The notes under the pieces were generated by a model. That model had not been told where the DNA came from. It made no database searches and worked only from the letters and a program-made list of their open reading frames with translations. Positions 1 to 7,921 of a stretch of DNA of 64,000 nt are shown piece by piece. The first letter of the stretch is position 1; the number at the start of each line of letters is the position of its first letter. Source of the DNA: Methanospirillum stamsii (GTDB lineage Archaea; Halobacteriota; Methanomicrobia; Methanomicrobiales; Methanospirillaceae); assembly GCF_046244385.1 (NCBI RefSeq), contig NZ_CP176366.1:2542001-2606000 (forward strand), in the 5' to 3' direction. Made by a program: the position numbers and the translations under genes.

Positions 1-2
1 CA

Positions 3-104
3 AAGGGTCAGACCTTTGTTACACCTCCGGGAGTAACTCATATTGTCCGTGCAGGGAACAGGGATTTGGTTCTTCTTGCGATGTTTGTTCCGTCATTGGA
101 ATAG
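3..104 (+). CDS. C-terminal end of a cupin-fold protein (partial)
   Basis: The frame starting at base 3 is open to a TAG at 102-104 and encodes about 33 residues, including GQTFVTPPGVTHIVRAGN and ending FVPSLE. The G-x-x-x-x-x-P-P-G-x-x-H pattern is the second conserved motif of the cupin beta barrel, where the His is usually a metal ligand. Only the tail is inside the window, so substrate and full length are unknown. The short run makes the family call moderate. No other frame is open here. Confidence 0.55.
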   Translation, partial: KGQTFVTPPGVTHIVRAGNRDLVLLAMFVPSLE

Positions 105-143
105 ATCTTTCGATTCCTTTTTTTCATTTGATTCATTTATTTC

Positions 144-183
144 GATACTGATATATCTGTTGGATTCAAGGTATCAGTAATAT
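144..183 (+). promoter_or_regulatory. Upstream dyad element, copy 1
   Basis: GATACTGATA at 144-153 faces TATCAGTA at 172-179, an interrupted inverted repeat ending about 19 bases before the ATG at 198. Nearly the same block precedes the paralogous gene at 1137. It could be an operator or a 5' leader hairpin. The Shine-Dalgarno GGAG (186-189) lies just downstream. Confidence 0.45.
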
Positions 184-197
184 CCGGAGTAAGTCAT

Positions 198-1025
198 ATG
201 AAATGGTTTTCTATTGGAGTTCTTATCTGTTTGGTTTTTCTGACAATGCAGGGTGTTCTGGCTGAATCGCTCTTTTCCTTTGACCAGGAAATAAAGCCGG
301 ACCTATATGTAACTGATGATCTAATCTCCCGTGCAGGGACAATTAATATTCCTGCAGGACTTGGAATTCTTACGACAAATGAAATTATCCAGCCATATTG
401 GGCACCAGCCCATGATGTTCTTCCTATCCGGATGGATTTTTCTCCGGTAAATCAGAAAGGACCTATTGCTGATCTTTCAATTGTCGGAATTGATATGTAC
501 CAATTTGGAAATGAGGTAAAAAATATATTTTCTTTTTCAAATGGTGTTCCATTGAATATCGTAACCACGTATTTTGTCAACAGCTCAGAAACAATCCCTT
601 ATTATCTTTTTCTTCGCAATACGCTGGATAAAGGGGATACGATTCATGATTTTAATTATGTCTATTCAGCAGAATATGAACCGATATCGTATAACCAAAC
701 TGCTTACCAGTCAGGAAATCCATCAGGCAACTATCATACCAGTATGGGAGCTATCAATCTGACCTTTTCTAAAAAACCTGACTGGTTGCCATATCTAAAT
801 GGGACATTTTCTGATGGCTATATTATTGGCGGAACAGTAAACGGTCCGGTCTGGTTTGGTTCCTGGGGCCCGGATGATGCAACTTTTGATCGTGATCCTT
901 CAAAGGCTCTCTCTGGATCATTTATGGTAGTGTTTAATGAAGACTGGTCATCTTTTTCCGGGACGAAAGGAAACTGGCAGAGCAGCTCTAATGCCGGGAA
1001 ATTTACCGGTGAAAAAGGAACGTAA
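198..1025 (+). CDS. Secreted protein of unknown function, tandem paralog A
   Basis: A 275-residue protein with a typical signal peptide: basic start MKWF, hydrophobic core to about residue 20, cleavage likely after VLA. I do not recognise the mature domain. It contains the conserved stretches DDLISRAGT, NIPAGLGILTTNEIIQP, NGPVWFGSW and NEDWSSFSGT, all shared with the next gene, so the two are tandem duplicates. It has several N-x-S/T sequons, compatible with a glycosylated surface protein. The ATG at 198 is supported by GGAG at 186-189 with 8-base spacing. A T-rich run (about 1025-1034) just after the stop may terminate transcription. Function unknown; extracellular location is inferred from the signal peptide. 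Confidence 0.85.
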   Translation: MKWFSIGVLICLVFLTMQGVLAESLFSFDQEIKPDLYVTDDLISRAGTINIPAGLGILTTNEIIQPYWAPAHDVLPIRMDFSPVNQKGPIADLSIVGIDMYQFGNEVKNIFSFSNGVPLNIVTTYFVNSSETIPYYLFLRNTLDKGDTIHDFNYVYSAEYEPISYNQTAYQSGNPSGNYHTSMGAINLTFSKKPDWLPYLNGTFSDGYIIGGTVNGPVWFGSWGPDDATFDRDPSKALSGSFMVVFNEDWSSFSGTKGNWQSSSNAGKFTGEKGT

Positions 1026-1080
1026 TTTTTTTTTGAAAACCTGGCTGAGTTTACCTGGGCTTTTCATACTAACCTTTTTC

Positions 1081-1119
1081 GATACTGATATATCTGTTGA
1101 ATTCAACGTATCAGTATAC
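1081..1119 (+). promoter_or_regulatory. Upstream dyad element, copy 2
   Basis: ATACTGATA (1082-1090) and TATCAGTAT (1109-1117) form a perfect 9-base inverted repeat. Between them lies the perfect palindrome GTTGAATTCAAC (1096-1107). The block ends about 20 bases before the ATG at 1137 and matches the element before the first paralog almost base for base, although the inner palindrome is imperfect in copy 1. GGAG at 1125-1128 is the ribosome site. Confidence 0.5.
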
Positions 1120-1136
1120 CCTCCGGAGTATATGAC

Positions 1137-1961
1137 ATGAAAAGGTATACTATTGCACTTTTTTTCTTTCTGGTTTTTCTGATGATGCAGGGAGTTCTCG
1201 CTGAATCTTTGATCTCCTTTAACCAGGCTGTAAAACCCAACCCTTATGCAACTGATGATCTCATTTCCCGTGCAGGGACCATGAATATCCCCGCAGGACT
1301 TGGAATACTAACAACAAATGAGATTATCCAGCCATTCTGGACTCCGAAGGGAGATATTCTTCCTATCCGGGTGGAATTTTCTCCAGTCGATGTGAATGGA
1401 CCGGTTGCAGACATTGAAATGATCGGGACACAATTTTACCAGTTTGGAAATGAAGTAAAGGATTTAAGTTTTTCAAACGGAGTTCCCTTGAACATGGTGA
1501 TGAAGTACTTCATTAACAGTTCTGTACAAATCCCGTATTATGTTATTCTCCGTAATTCCTTGGATAAGGGAGACTCAATTCAAAATTATAATCTGGTTTA
1601 TTCAGCCGAATATGAGCCTTTAAATCTCAATCTTTCGGCCTACCTGACCGGATATCCCATTGGTAATTACAAAACCAGTATGGGAGAGCTCAATCTGACA
1701 ACTCCTGAAAAAATGGGTTTGTATCAGGATCTGAAGGGGACTTTAACTGATGATATTACTATAGATGGAACATTAAACGGCCCGGTCTGGTTTGGTTCCT
1801 GGTCTTCAAACTGGTCTGTTATTGAGAAGGATCCCTCTAAAGCAGTCGGCGGACAGTTCATGGTCATATTTAATGAAGACTGGTCATCATTTTCAGGAAC
1901 CAGGGGGAATCAGCATAGTTGTTCGAATGCCGGGAAATTCACCGGAGAAATGGTAACCTAA
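1137..1961 (+). CDS. Secreted protein of unknown function, tandem paralog B
   Basis: A 274-residue protein, collinear with the upstream paralog over its whole length, with a signal peptide (MKRYTIALFFF, cleavage near VLAES). Shared blocks include SRAGTMNIPAGLGILTTNEI, QFYQFGNEVKD, YPIGNYKTSMGELNLT, NGPVWFGSW and NEDWSSFSGTRG. The central part has diverged more, so the duplication is not brand new. The start ATG follows GGAG at 1125-1128. T-rich DNA after the stop (about 1966-1980) may end transcription. No known family is recognised. The conserved Trp/Gly/Asp-rich C-terminus may be the functional core, which is inference. Confidence 0.85.
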   Translation: MKRYTIALFFFLVFLMMQGVLAESLISFNQAVKPNPYATDDLISRAGTMNIPAGLGILTTNEIIQPFWTPKGDILPIRVEFSPVDVNGPVADIEMIGTQFYQFGNEVKDLSFSNGVPLNMVMKYFINSSVQIPYYVILRNSLDKGDSIQNYNLVYSAEYEPLNLNLSAYLTGYPIGNYKTSMGELNLTTPEKMGLYQDLKGTLTDDITIDGTLNGPVWFGSWSSNWSVIEKDPSKAVGGQFMVIFNEDWSSFSGTRGNQHSCSNAGKFTGEMVT

Positions 1962-2069
1962 TAACTTTTTAGTTTTTTTTCGAAATCAATAAAAAAAATC
2001 CGCTGAGTTGGACTTATAGGTAAAGGAACCGGAAAAATGGGAAATGGTTCTTTCCTATGATTCCTGATA

Positions 2070-2831
2070 TTATTCTGATTTCTTTTCATCCGGATTATCG
2101 GATGAATCACATTCTTCCTGTTCTCCAATTGGAGGAGTAATTGAGACGATGAAGTCAGATACCGATTGGGGTCCGGTCATGAGGGTGGCGTTTTTACAAA
2201 GCGATGACGGGGCGGTTCCGGAAACAAAGGTTACATTTACCATTGAACCGTCATTTCTCCCGTTATAAGAGAGTGTTTCATCCGGAATCAATTCTTTGCT
2301 TACAAGATCTTCTCCCTCAGCCCTGATTGTTACCAGTGCACCTGAAGCAGTACAAAGTGTCCCTGAACAGTTTTCACAGTCCGGAATTTCTGATTGGAGG
2401 ACTTCATATCCCCCTATAAAGGGCACCGGAATTGATGAGATATCTCCGATTGCATCGGTCACAACAAGGGCACCGGACATATTGGTAACCACCTTTGCAA
2501 TGGTAATAAAGGTACCATCAGCTCCTCCATATCCGGTCACAACGACCTGATCTCCGGGTGCAATAAGAGAGTATGTTTCATTGTCCGGTACTGTTCCGGT
2601 GAGGGAGAGGTCTTCGCTTTTTCTAAAACTACAGTTTGTCAGCCCTTGTGCTGAATACTCACACCCATATGTCCGGGGCTCTGTAATTGTGAGGGTATTT
2701 TCAGTTTCGTTCAGTTCAGATACTGTCCCAAGGCTTGTAACTTCCAGGATAACCGAAGATACATGTCCGGTGAAGAGTACCAGCAGACACATAGAAAGTC
2801 CCAGTAATACCGGCAGTTTTCTCAATCTCAT
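2070..2831 (-). CDS. Secreted protein of unknown function
   Basis: About 253 residues from ATG at 2831 (MRLRKLPVLLGLSMCLLVLF), preceded by AGAGG at 2836-2840. A GTG five codons upstream (2844-2846) is a less likely start. The signal peptide ends near HVSS. The mature part is beta-rich and Gly/Thr-rich with TGYGGADGTFITIAKVV, which could be an OB-like barrel. It has several Cys (CEYSAQGLTNC, CENCSGTLC), suggesting disulfides outside the cell. The C-terminus is acidic (EEQEECDSSDNPDEKKSE-like). It is convergent with the secreted paralog B and divergent from marR. No family assigned. Confidence 0.75.
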   Translation of the reverse strand: MRLRKLPVLLGLSMCLLVLFTGHVSSVILEVTSLGTVSELNETENTLTITEPRTYGCEYSAQGLTNCSFRKSEDLSLTGTVPDNETYSLIAPGDQVVVTGYGGADGTFITIAKVVTNMSGALVVTDAIGDISSIPVPFIGGYEVLQSEIPDCENCSGTLCTASGALVTIRAEGEDLVSKELIPDETLSYNGRNDGSMVNVTFVSGTAPSSLCKNATLMTGPQSVSDFIVSITPPIGEQEECDSSDNPDEKKSE

Positions 2832-2958
2832 GGTACCTCTTTTCACTACTTCTTTATTAAATAATTTGGGTTTTCATGGAGTTCAATAATGTATCTTAAA
2901 TTTTCAGAAGATTTGGAAGTTTCATTACCTTAATGGAGGTAGGTATCCCATACTACAC

Positions 2959-3405
2959 ATGGATCTTGGAGAATTGTTCCTTTTATTCATCGAACAATAC
3001 CACGAAGTCCTCAGGGAAGCTGACGAAGCTGAGATGAAAGCAACCGGGCTTCCGGATATTACGATTCACCAGTTTTTTTACCTGCAGGAGATCCGGCGAC
3101 AAAAAGTTACCACTCTTACCGAGCTTGCAAAAGCTTTGTCCATTTCAAAACCTTCTGCAACAGCGGTTGTCAGTCGGCTCATAAAAGACGGGTTTATTTC
3201 CAGGACACAATCAGAAAAAGACCAGAGAAAATATCATCTTTCCCTGACTGAAAAAGGGCATCTCATTTTTCACCATAAAGAACTGGCGTACAAAAAATTT
3301 ATACTGCAGGTTCAGCGTTGTACCTCAGAAAAACAGCAAAAATTACTTGCCGAAGCTTTTCAGATCATGATCTCCTCTTCTCAAAAAAGCAACACTCATA
3401 ATTAG
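2959..3405 (+). CDS. MarR-family transcriptional regulator
   Basis: 148 residues with a winged helix-turn-helix at about 50-105: TLTELAKALSISKPSATAVV is the helix-turn-helix, followed by the wing IKDGFISRTQSEKDQRK and YHLSLTEKG, the classic MarR signature with the Asp-Gln-Arg wing. N- and C-terminal helices would form the dimer interface. Such dimers bind palindromic operators and release on ligand binding or thiol oxidation. It is followed 50 bases later by a carboxymuconolactone decarboxylase-like gene, a common pairing in which MarR controls a peroxidase-like or aromatic-metabolism protein. GTTAG-type repeats lie at its stop codon, before the next gene. Confidence 0.9.
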   Translation: MDLGELFLLFIEQYHEVLREADEAEMKATGLPDITIHQFFYLQEIRRQKVTTLTELAKALSISKPSATAVVSRLIKDGFISRTQSEKDQRKYHLSLTEKGHLIFHHKELAYKKFILQVQRCTSEKQQKLLAEAFQIMISSSQKSNTHN

Positions 3406-3420
3406 TTAGTTAGCTCTAAC
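3405..3420 (+). promoter_or_regulatory. Candidate MarR operator before the CMD gene
   Basis: GTTAG (3405-3409 and again 3409-3413) faces CTAAC (3416-3420), giving the dyad GTTAG-CT-CTAAC at 3409-3420. It sits immediately upstream of an AT-rich possible TATA region (ACTTTTTA, 3423-3430) and about 35 bases before the likely ATG at 3455. An operator for the adjacent MarR protein is inferred from position and symmetry only. Confidence 0.35.
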
Positions 3421-3454
3421 AAACTTTTTATTGATGAGAGGCCAACACTTTTAT

Positions 3455-3835
3455 ATGGACCAGGAAAGAATGGAAATCGGTCTGAGAAAATTAAAAGATG
3501 TGGATGGAAAGGCTGGAGAAGAGGTCTATGAGAGGATTAGTAAAATCTCGCCATTTATGGCGGGTTTTTTAGTAGAGTCATTTGGTGATGTATATTCTAT
3601 CCCGGCCATTGATGATAAAACCAGGGAGATTGCGGTTATTGGAGCACTCACCGCTCTTGGGTATGCAATTCCACAATTAAAAGTTCATATCCATGCCGGA
3701 CTTAATGTCGGACTTTCAAAGGAAGAGATCCTTGCGATTATTAATACAATAGGTATTTACGCCGGATTTCCTGCTGCTCTGAATGCCCTGTTTGCAGCAC
3801 AGGAAGTATTTGATGAAGCGGGACTGAAAAAGTGA
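3455..3835 (+). CDS. Carboxymuconolactone decarboxylase (AhpD-like) family protein
   Basis: About 126 residues from ATG 3455. The CMD core shows DDKTREIAVIGALTALGYAI, then LKVHIHAGLNVGLSKEEILA and NTIGIYAGFPAALNAL. The catalytic C-x-x-C-x-x-x-H of AhpD is absent: the matching region reads IPQLKVHIHAGL, so this is the gamma-carboxymuconolactone decarboxylase-like branch, not a thiol peroxidase. In-frame alternatives are ATG 3434 and ATG 3470. I prefer 3455 because the T-rich possible TATA box is about 26 bases upstream, fitting a leaderless transcript. It is likely controlled by the MarR gene just upstream. Substrate unknown. Confidence 0.8.
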   Translation: MDQERMEIGLRKLKDVDGKAGEEVYERISKISPFMAGFLVESFGDVYSIPAIDDKTREIAVIGALTALGYAIPQLKVHIHAGLNVGLSKEEILAIINTIGIYAGFPAALNALFAAQEVFDEAGLKK

Positions 3836-4267
3836 CATTGTTCAGGTTCAATTTAGGATATTTAAAGATTTACTCTCTAAATTAATTATAATTTTCTAAT
3901 TATGGGTATTAGTTTAGGTTTTTTTCCGCTCCTGAAAGGATGCAAAGCATTTTAAATCAAAAAGGTCTGTAAAAAAGTACAGATCTATGTCGGATCAAAT
4001 TAGTGACATTTGTCAGGTTTTTTTTATAAAGTATAAAACACTGTCTCTAATTTTTTTTATTATTCTTGCAGTTTTTTTAGAATTTCTTATTCATTACATC
4101 TTCCGAATATCCACAGTTTACATCCATTTTATTTATCTTTTAGTTGTACTTGCTGCTATCTGGTATCAGCGCAGAGCGATATACCTGGCACTTCTATTTG
4201 GAATTATTCATGTTGCAATTATAGTTAGTTGCAATACTTTCTATACTATTGAATTTAAATATGGTTT

Positions 4268-4759
4268 ATGGTAAATGTCCAGCAAATAACAATCATACCT
4301 CACATTACTCAAAGTGATTTGCTTAAAAAAATTAAAGATTATGAACTAGGGGCCAAAATCCACAAGCGGCTAACCTTTATTAATCTTCGGTATTCGAATA
4401 TACCCGTAAAGGAAGCATGTAAATTAGTGGGTATTTCTCCGGGAACGGGTTATACGTGGCAGGATAGGTGGAATTCAGAAGGTTATGCAGGTTTAATTCC
4501 AAAATATGCTGGTGGAAAGCCAGCAAAACTTTCAGATATTGAAAAGGATCAATTATATGAGATTTTACACACTCGCAATTTTTGGACAACCTCTGAAGTT
4601 CGAGAGTTAATTTTTTTAAAATTTTCCGTAAATTATAGTATGGACCAAATAAGGAGAATTTTAAAGAAATATAAAATGCTTTTTGGGAAATTATATCCGC
4701 AAGATTATCGTCGCCCTGAAAACGCAGAGGAAATTTTAAAAAAAGACTCCCAAAAATGA
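4268..4759 (+). CDS. IS630 transposase, N-terminal DNA-binding part (OrfA)
   Basis: 163 residues. The helix-turn-helix region is IPVKEACKLVGISPGTGYTW with WQDRWNSEGYAGL, followed by a second winged-helix region (DIEKDQLYEILHTRNFWTTS and SMDQIRRILKKY). This is the paired-type DNA-binding half of IS630 transposases. It ends S-Q-K-stop at 4757-4759, where the stop overlaps the ATG of the catalytic half (ATGA). The reading AAA then TGA on an A-run could also allow a -1 slip joining both halves. It starts inside the kinase gene, 46 bases from the left end of the element. Confidence 0.88.
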   Translation: MVNVQQITIIPHITQSDLLKKIKDYELGAKIHKRLTFINLRYSNIPVKEACKLVGISPGTGYTWQDRWNSEGYAGLIPKYAGGKPAKLSDIEKDQLYEILHTRNFWTTSEVRELIFLKFSVNYSMDQIRRILKKYKMLFGKLYPQDYRRPENAEEILKKDSQK

Positions 4760-5298
4760 GCAAAAATGTTGTAATCGGCTTTTTGGATGCTAGTTCTCCA
4801 CAATCTACTGCTAACACTCAACGAGTATGGTTTTTCACAAGAACCCGCATTATAAAAAATACCAGTAAGTTTAGAGCCAATACCTTTGGAATTTACTCTC
4901 CTAATGGGAACTCCATTTTAACATTTCGTGATCACTCTAAAAAAGAGGATATATGTGAAGTCTTAAGTGAATTTAAAGCAGCAAATCCAGGAAAAAGAAT
5001 TGTGATAATTCTTGACAACTTCTCATCACATCGATCACAAATGGTCCGTGATTTTTCTGCACAAAATGGTATTGAGCTAATTTTCCTTCCGCCGTATTCT
5101 CCAGATTTAAATCCAATAGAGCAAATTTGGAGAGCTGTCCGGAGAGATCTTTCTACCCTTTTCATTAAGGATCTTGATCACTTAAAAGCAGAAATTTGGG
5201 AAGAATTTTTCTACAGAATTAACCAAATCACCTATTTCAAAGGATGGGCTGAAAAATTTTTGAGCGCAAAATATTATTTCAAAATGTTATGCAACTAA
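4756..5298 (+). CDS. IS630 transposase, C-terminal DDE catalytic part (OrfB)
   Basis: 180 residues carrying the DDE domain of IS630/Tc1: GFLDASSPQS supplies the first Asp, VIILDNFSSHRS the second Asp-Asn, and FLPPYSPDLNPIEQIWRAVR the final Glu in the usual P-x-Y-S-P-x-L-N-P-I-E motif. The frame is -1 relative to OrfA and its ATG overlaps the OrfA stop. Expression by translational coupling or -1 frameshifting is likely. All catalytic residues are present, so the element may still be mobile. The stop is within the right terminal repeat. Confidence 0.9.
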   Translation: MSKNVVIGFLDASSPQSTANTQRVWFFTRTRIIKNTSKFRANTFGIYSPNGNSILTFRDHSKKEDICEVLSEFKAANPGKRIVIILDNFSSHRSQMVRDFSAQNGIELIFLPPYSPDLNPIEQIWRAVRRDLSTLFIKDLDHLKAEIWEEFFYRINQITYFKGWAEKFLSAKYYFKMLCN

Positions 5299-5580
5299 CT
5301 ATAATATTTCGATTGAAGGAACAATCTCAATCGGATGTATTGTTCGCGCAATTATGCTCTGTGTTATTGCTTATGTTGTAGGATCTGTTGTGGAATGTAT
5401 GACCAGATTCAGAGACGATCTTGAAGAAAAAAACAATGAACTGGAACAGACAAAAGAAGCGTTTCAAACAGCAAATAAGAAATTAAATCTTCTCTCTTCC
5501 ATAACGCGTCATGATATTCTCAATCATCTGACCGCTCTTTTAGGATATCTGGAATTATCACAGGATATGACAACCGATCC

Positions 5581-5588
5581 GGAAATTC
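5581..5588 (+). repeat. 8-bp target site duplication of the second IS
   Basis: GGAAATTC at 5581-5588 is repeated exactly at 7226-7233, directly outside the terminal inverted repeats of the element at 5589-7225. Removing the element plus one copy rejoins the kinase codons ATT-CTC-GAG in frame. Confidence 0.92.
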
Positions 5589-7225
5589 GACAGTGTCCAA
5601 AAATCGGGTGAAAATTGAAAAACTGGATCAAAATTATTCTCATCGTTTCAAAAAATTTTCATCTAAAATTTTTAGCGTTCACATTGGAAAAAAATAGTGT
5701 AAAAATCTAGAACATTTCATATTGCTAGATTAAATTTCCAATACATAACGACACCATCCCCCACAAAACCATTTTTTCCTCAATACTACTTTTAAATAGG
5801 ATTTCCTAAAATTCTCAACGGAATAATCAACTCAAGTAGGGTGATTTGAGGTGTAACTTTCTCAGTTCCCTTTTTTATCAAATAATGAGATGTTCTTTCA
5901 ATCGCATAGCTTTTTATCGACCTTTCAGCTCCTTCTATGGTTTTCATTTGCCTTTTAAGAATTGGGTTAGTGGTAACAGAAAAATAACCTTCTATCGCAT
6001 TGTTTGTAGCTGGTGCATCAGGAATGGATCTATATGCGAGGAAATTCAGTATTGAGTCATCAATCATATCAATACGCTTCTGGATATTAACTGGTAATTC
6101 ATCGTATTCCTCAGCAACCTGTAACATTTTATAATAAGCTTCGACAGGGTCTCGCAATTTTTTAGAATCATTATTTCGGGAATTGAAAAAGTAAGCATAT
6201 AATTCTTCTTTTTGAATTTTGATCCAACATTTTAATTCTTTTTTATCCAGCTCGTTAAGTTTTTTTTCTTCGTGTACCTTTTTCTCTATTTGAAGTACTT
6301 CCATCTCATAATCGTAAAAAATATTCATCAATTTGTATTGCAATAAAAATTCAGAAAGTGAAGAGGATTTAGAGAATTCTTTGCAGATCAACTGGTAAAG
6401 ATGAAATATACAGTACTGGTGAATCAATTTTTCTCCAAAGAGAGATTTCAAGATTTCTTTATATCCGGGTTTTAAATCTGTCACGACGAATATTTTTTCA
6501 TATGGCGCAGGATTAAAACTCGATTTCAAAAAGTCACGAATAATTTCATTGGTGAGATTTTTAACAACCTTTTCGGCAATCGGGATTTTAGTTTTGTAAT
6601 TTAAGAGGGTTAGTCTATATCTCCATTTTCCAGCGATTTTTAGATATTCCTCATCAAAATTGAGAATTGCGATTTTACCTTGAGGGATTGATGGAGTAGA
6701 TTCTGTTAATTCGACAATTTCTGAAAATTTTGAAAACATCGTTGATTTTTTAAATGGAAGAATAAAGCCAGATATTTGAGCCATACGTCTATATGAGTCA
6801 CCACTATTTTTGAGGCACATCAATAATTTGCCCATTACCTCCGTAATTAGGCCGTTTTGTTCCTTCCAAAAGCTAACATCAGTATGATGGATAGTATTAC
6901 AAATAGGACACAGATATTTTCCAACTTTTATCGAGCCGATGTGACGCTTTGTGATAATATTATAACCATTTTGATTCATGATCGATCCACAATCAATACA
7001 TTTTGGGTTTTCTGTATAACGCAAAACACCATTTTCTGAATACTCATAGGAATTGGATAATCCATGAAACAATGTTTTAAGTGGTTGAAAAAGTCCAAAA
7101 TTTTGTAATGTGGAAAGTATTGAAATCATATTTATATATTTATATTTAATGCTATAATTTACTTATTTATATTAAATAGAAAAAGTAGGATTTCTTAGTG
7201 AATCACCTGATTTTTGGACACTGTC
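5589..7225 (-). mobile_element. Insertion sequence, 1637 bp, 8-bp target duplication
   Basis: The terminal inverted repeats are 23 bases with one mismatch: GACAGTGTCCAAAAATC plus GGGTGA at the left end (5589 onward), and the complement of GACAGTGTCCAAAAATC plus AGGTGA ending at 7225. It is flanked by GGAAATTC duplications. One intact transposase gene lies on the minus strand. An 8-bp duplication fits the IS256, ISL3 and IS1595 type groups. I cannot fix the family without a database search. Confidence 0.92.
5792..7129 (-). CDS. Transposase of the 1637-bp IS (zinc-ribbon DDE type)
   Basis: 445 residues. The N-terminus has a zinc ribbon with two Cys pairs (KCIDCGSIM and YLCPICNTIHH, about residues 42-80). 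The catalytic core follows: ILNFDEEYLKIAG gives a first Asp, FVVTDLKPGYKEIL a second Asp, and PDAPATNNAIEGYFS the Asn-Asn-x-x-Glu-Gly signature that carries the last Glu in IS256, ISL3 and mutator-like enzymes. A long helical insertion, Lys/Glu-rich, lies between them (about 260-330). The frame is intact, with ATG at 7129. It lies opposite to the host kinase gene. Family placement is uncertain. Confidence 0.88.
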   Translation of the reverse strand: MISILSTLQNFGLFQPLKTLFHGLSNSYEYSENGVLRYTENPKCIDCGSIMNQNGYNIITKRHIGSIKVGKYLCPICNTIHHTDVSFWKEQNGLITEVMGKLLMCLKNSGDSYRRMAQISGFILPFKKSTMFSKFSEIVELTESTPSIPQGKIAILNFDEEYLKIAGKWRYRLTLLNYKTKIPIAEKVVKNLTNEIIRDFLKSSFNPAPYEKIFVVTDLKPGYKEILKSLFGEKLIHQYCIFHLYQLICKEFSKSSSLSEFLLQYKLMNIFYDYEMEVLQIEKKVHEEKKLNELDKKELKCWIKIQKEELYAYFFNSRNNDSKKLRDPVEAYYKMLQVAEEYDELPVNIQKRIDMIDDSILNFLAYRSIPDAPATNNAIEGYFSVTTNPILKRQMKTIEGAERSIKSYAIERTSHYLIKKGTEKVTPQITLLELIIPLRILGNPI

Positions 7226-7921
7226 GGAAATTCTCGAGATAATTAAAAAAGAACAGAATGCTGCTGATGCAATAACTCGAAACATAGAATTTACCCGGAA
7301 TTATCAGGATATTGGAGTAAAGTCTCCAGTCTGGCATGATTTAGTCAGGCAATACAATGACATCCGGTCTACATTTCATCATCCTTCAATTACCTTGCAT
7401 AGTGATCTAGAGCATGTTGAGGTGTATGCAGATCCTCTGTTTCCATTAATATGTCAGAATCTGATAGACAACTCTCTCCGCCATGGCGAGCATGTAAAAA
7501 ATATCCGGTTTAAATCTATTGAAAAAGGAGAAGATTTAATCCTTGAATATTGTGACGATGGTATCGGGATTCCGGACAGCGAGAAAGAGAAAATATTTGA
7601 GAGAGGGTATGGGAAAAATACCGGAATGGGTCTCTTTCTCTCCAGGGAAATTCTCGCCATCACAAATCTAGTCATGCAGGAGACCGGAACATTCGGAAAA
7701 GGAGTTAAATTTATCATTATCATTCCGAAAGATTCGTATCGTTTCCAGGAATCTGGTATCATACCTGAATAGTCAGAGACGATTTCTGAACAAAAGGTAA
7801 AATACATATATCCCCTTTCTCTATTATCAACTAGACAATCACAGGATCTTTCATCTATCTGACTCGGGGATATGATTACAGGCTTTTCTGTCTGAACTAA
7901 TCCGGATTATTTCAGGGACTG

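Larger units (their letters stand above)
4222..5301 (+). mobile_element. IS630-family insertion sequence (1080 bp)
   Basis: The ends are inverted repeats: TAGTTAGTTGCA at the left (4222-4233) and its complement at the right (5290-5301). The match continues through the flanking TA on both sides (4220-4221 and 5302-5303), so the element is flanked by the TA duplication that IS630/Tc1-mariner elements make. Joining AATTA to ATATTTCG restores the kinase frame exactly. It contains two overlapping transposase frames, both undamaged. Confidence 0.9.
3987..7772 (+). pseudogene. Membrane histidine kinase interrupted by two insertion sequences
   Basis: Three pieces form one kinase: 3987-4221, 5304-5588 and 7234-7772. 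Together they give 1059 nt, 353 codons including the stop, with no frame break once each IS and one copy of its target duplication are removed. The reconstructed protein has about four membrane segments in residues 20-115, a coiled coil (DDLEEKNNELEQTKEAF), the H-box SSITRHDILNHL, then an ATPase domain with N-box NLIDNSLRHG, G1 DDGIGIP and G2 GYGKNTGMGLFLSREIL. It closely resembles the four other kinases in this window. The next gene, a receiver-PAS protein, may be its partner. As it stands the kinase cannot be made in one piece, so the allele is presumably null. Both insertions look recent because the host pieces carry no other damage. Confidence 0.9.
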
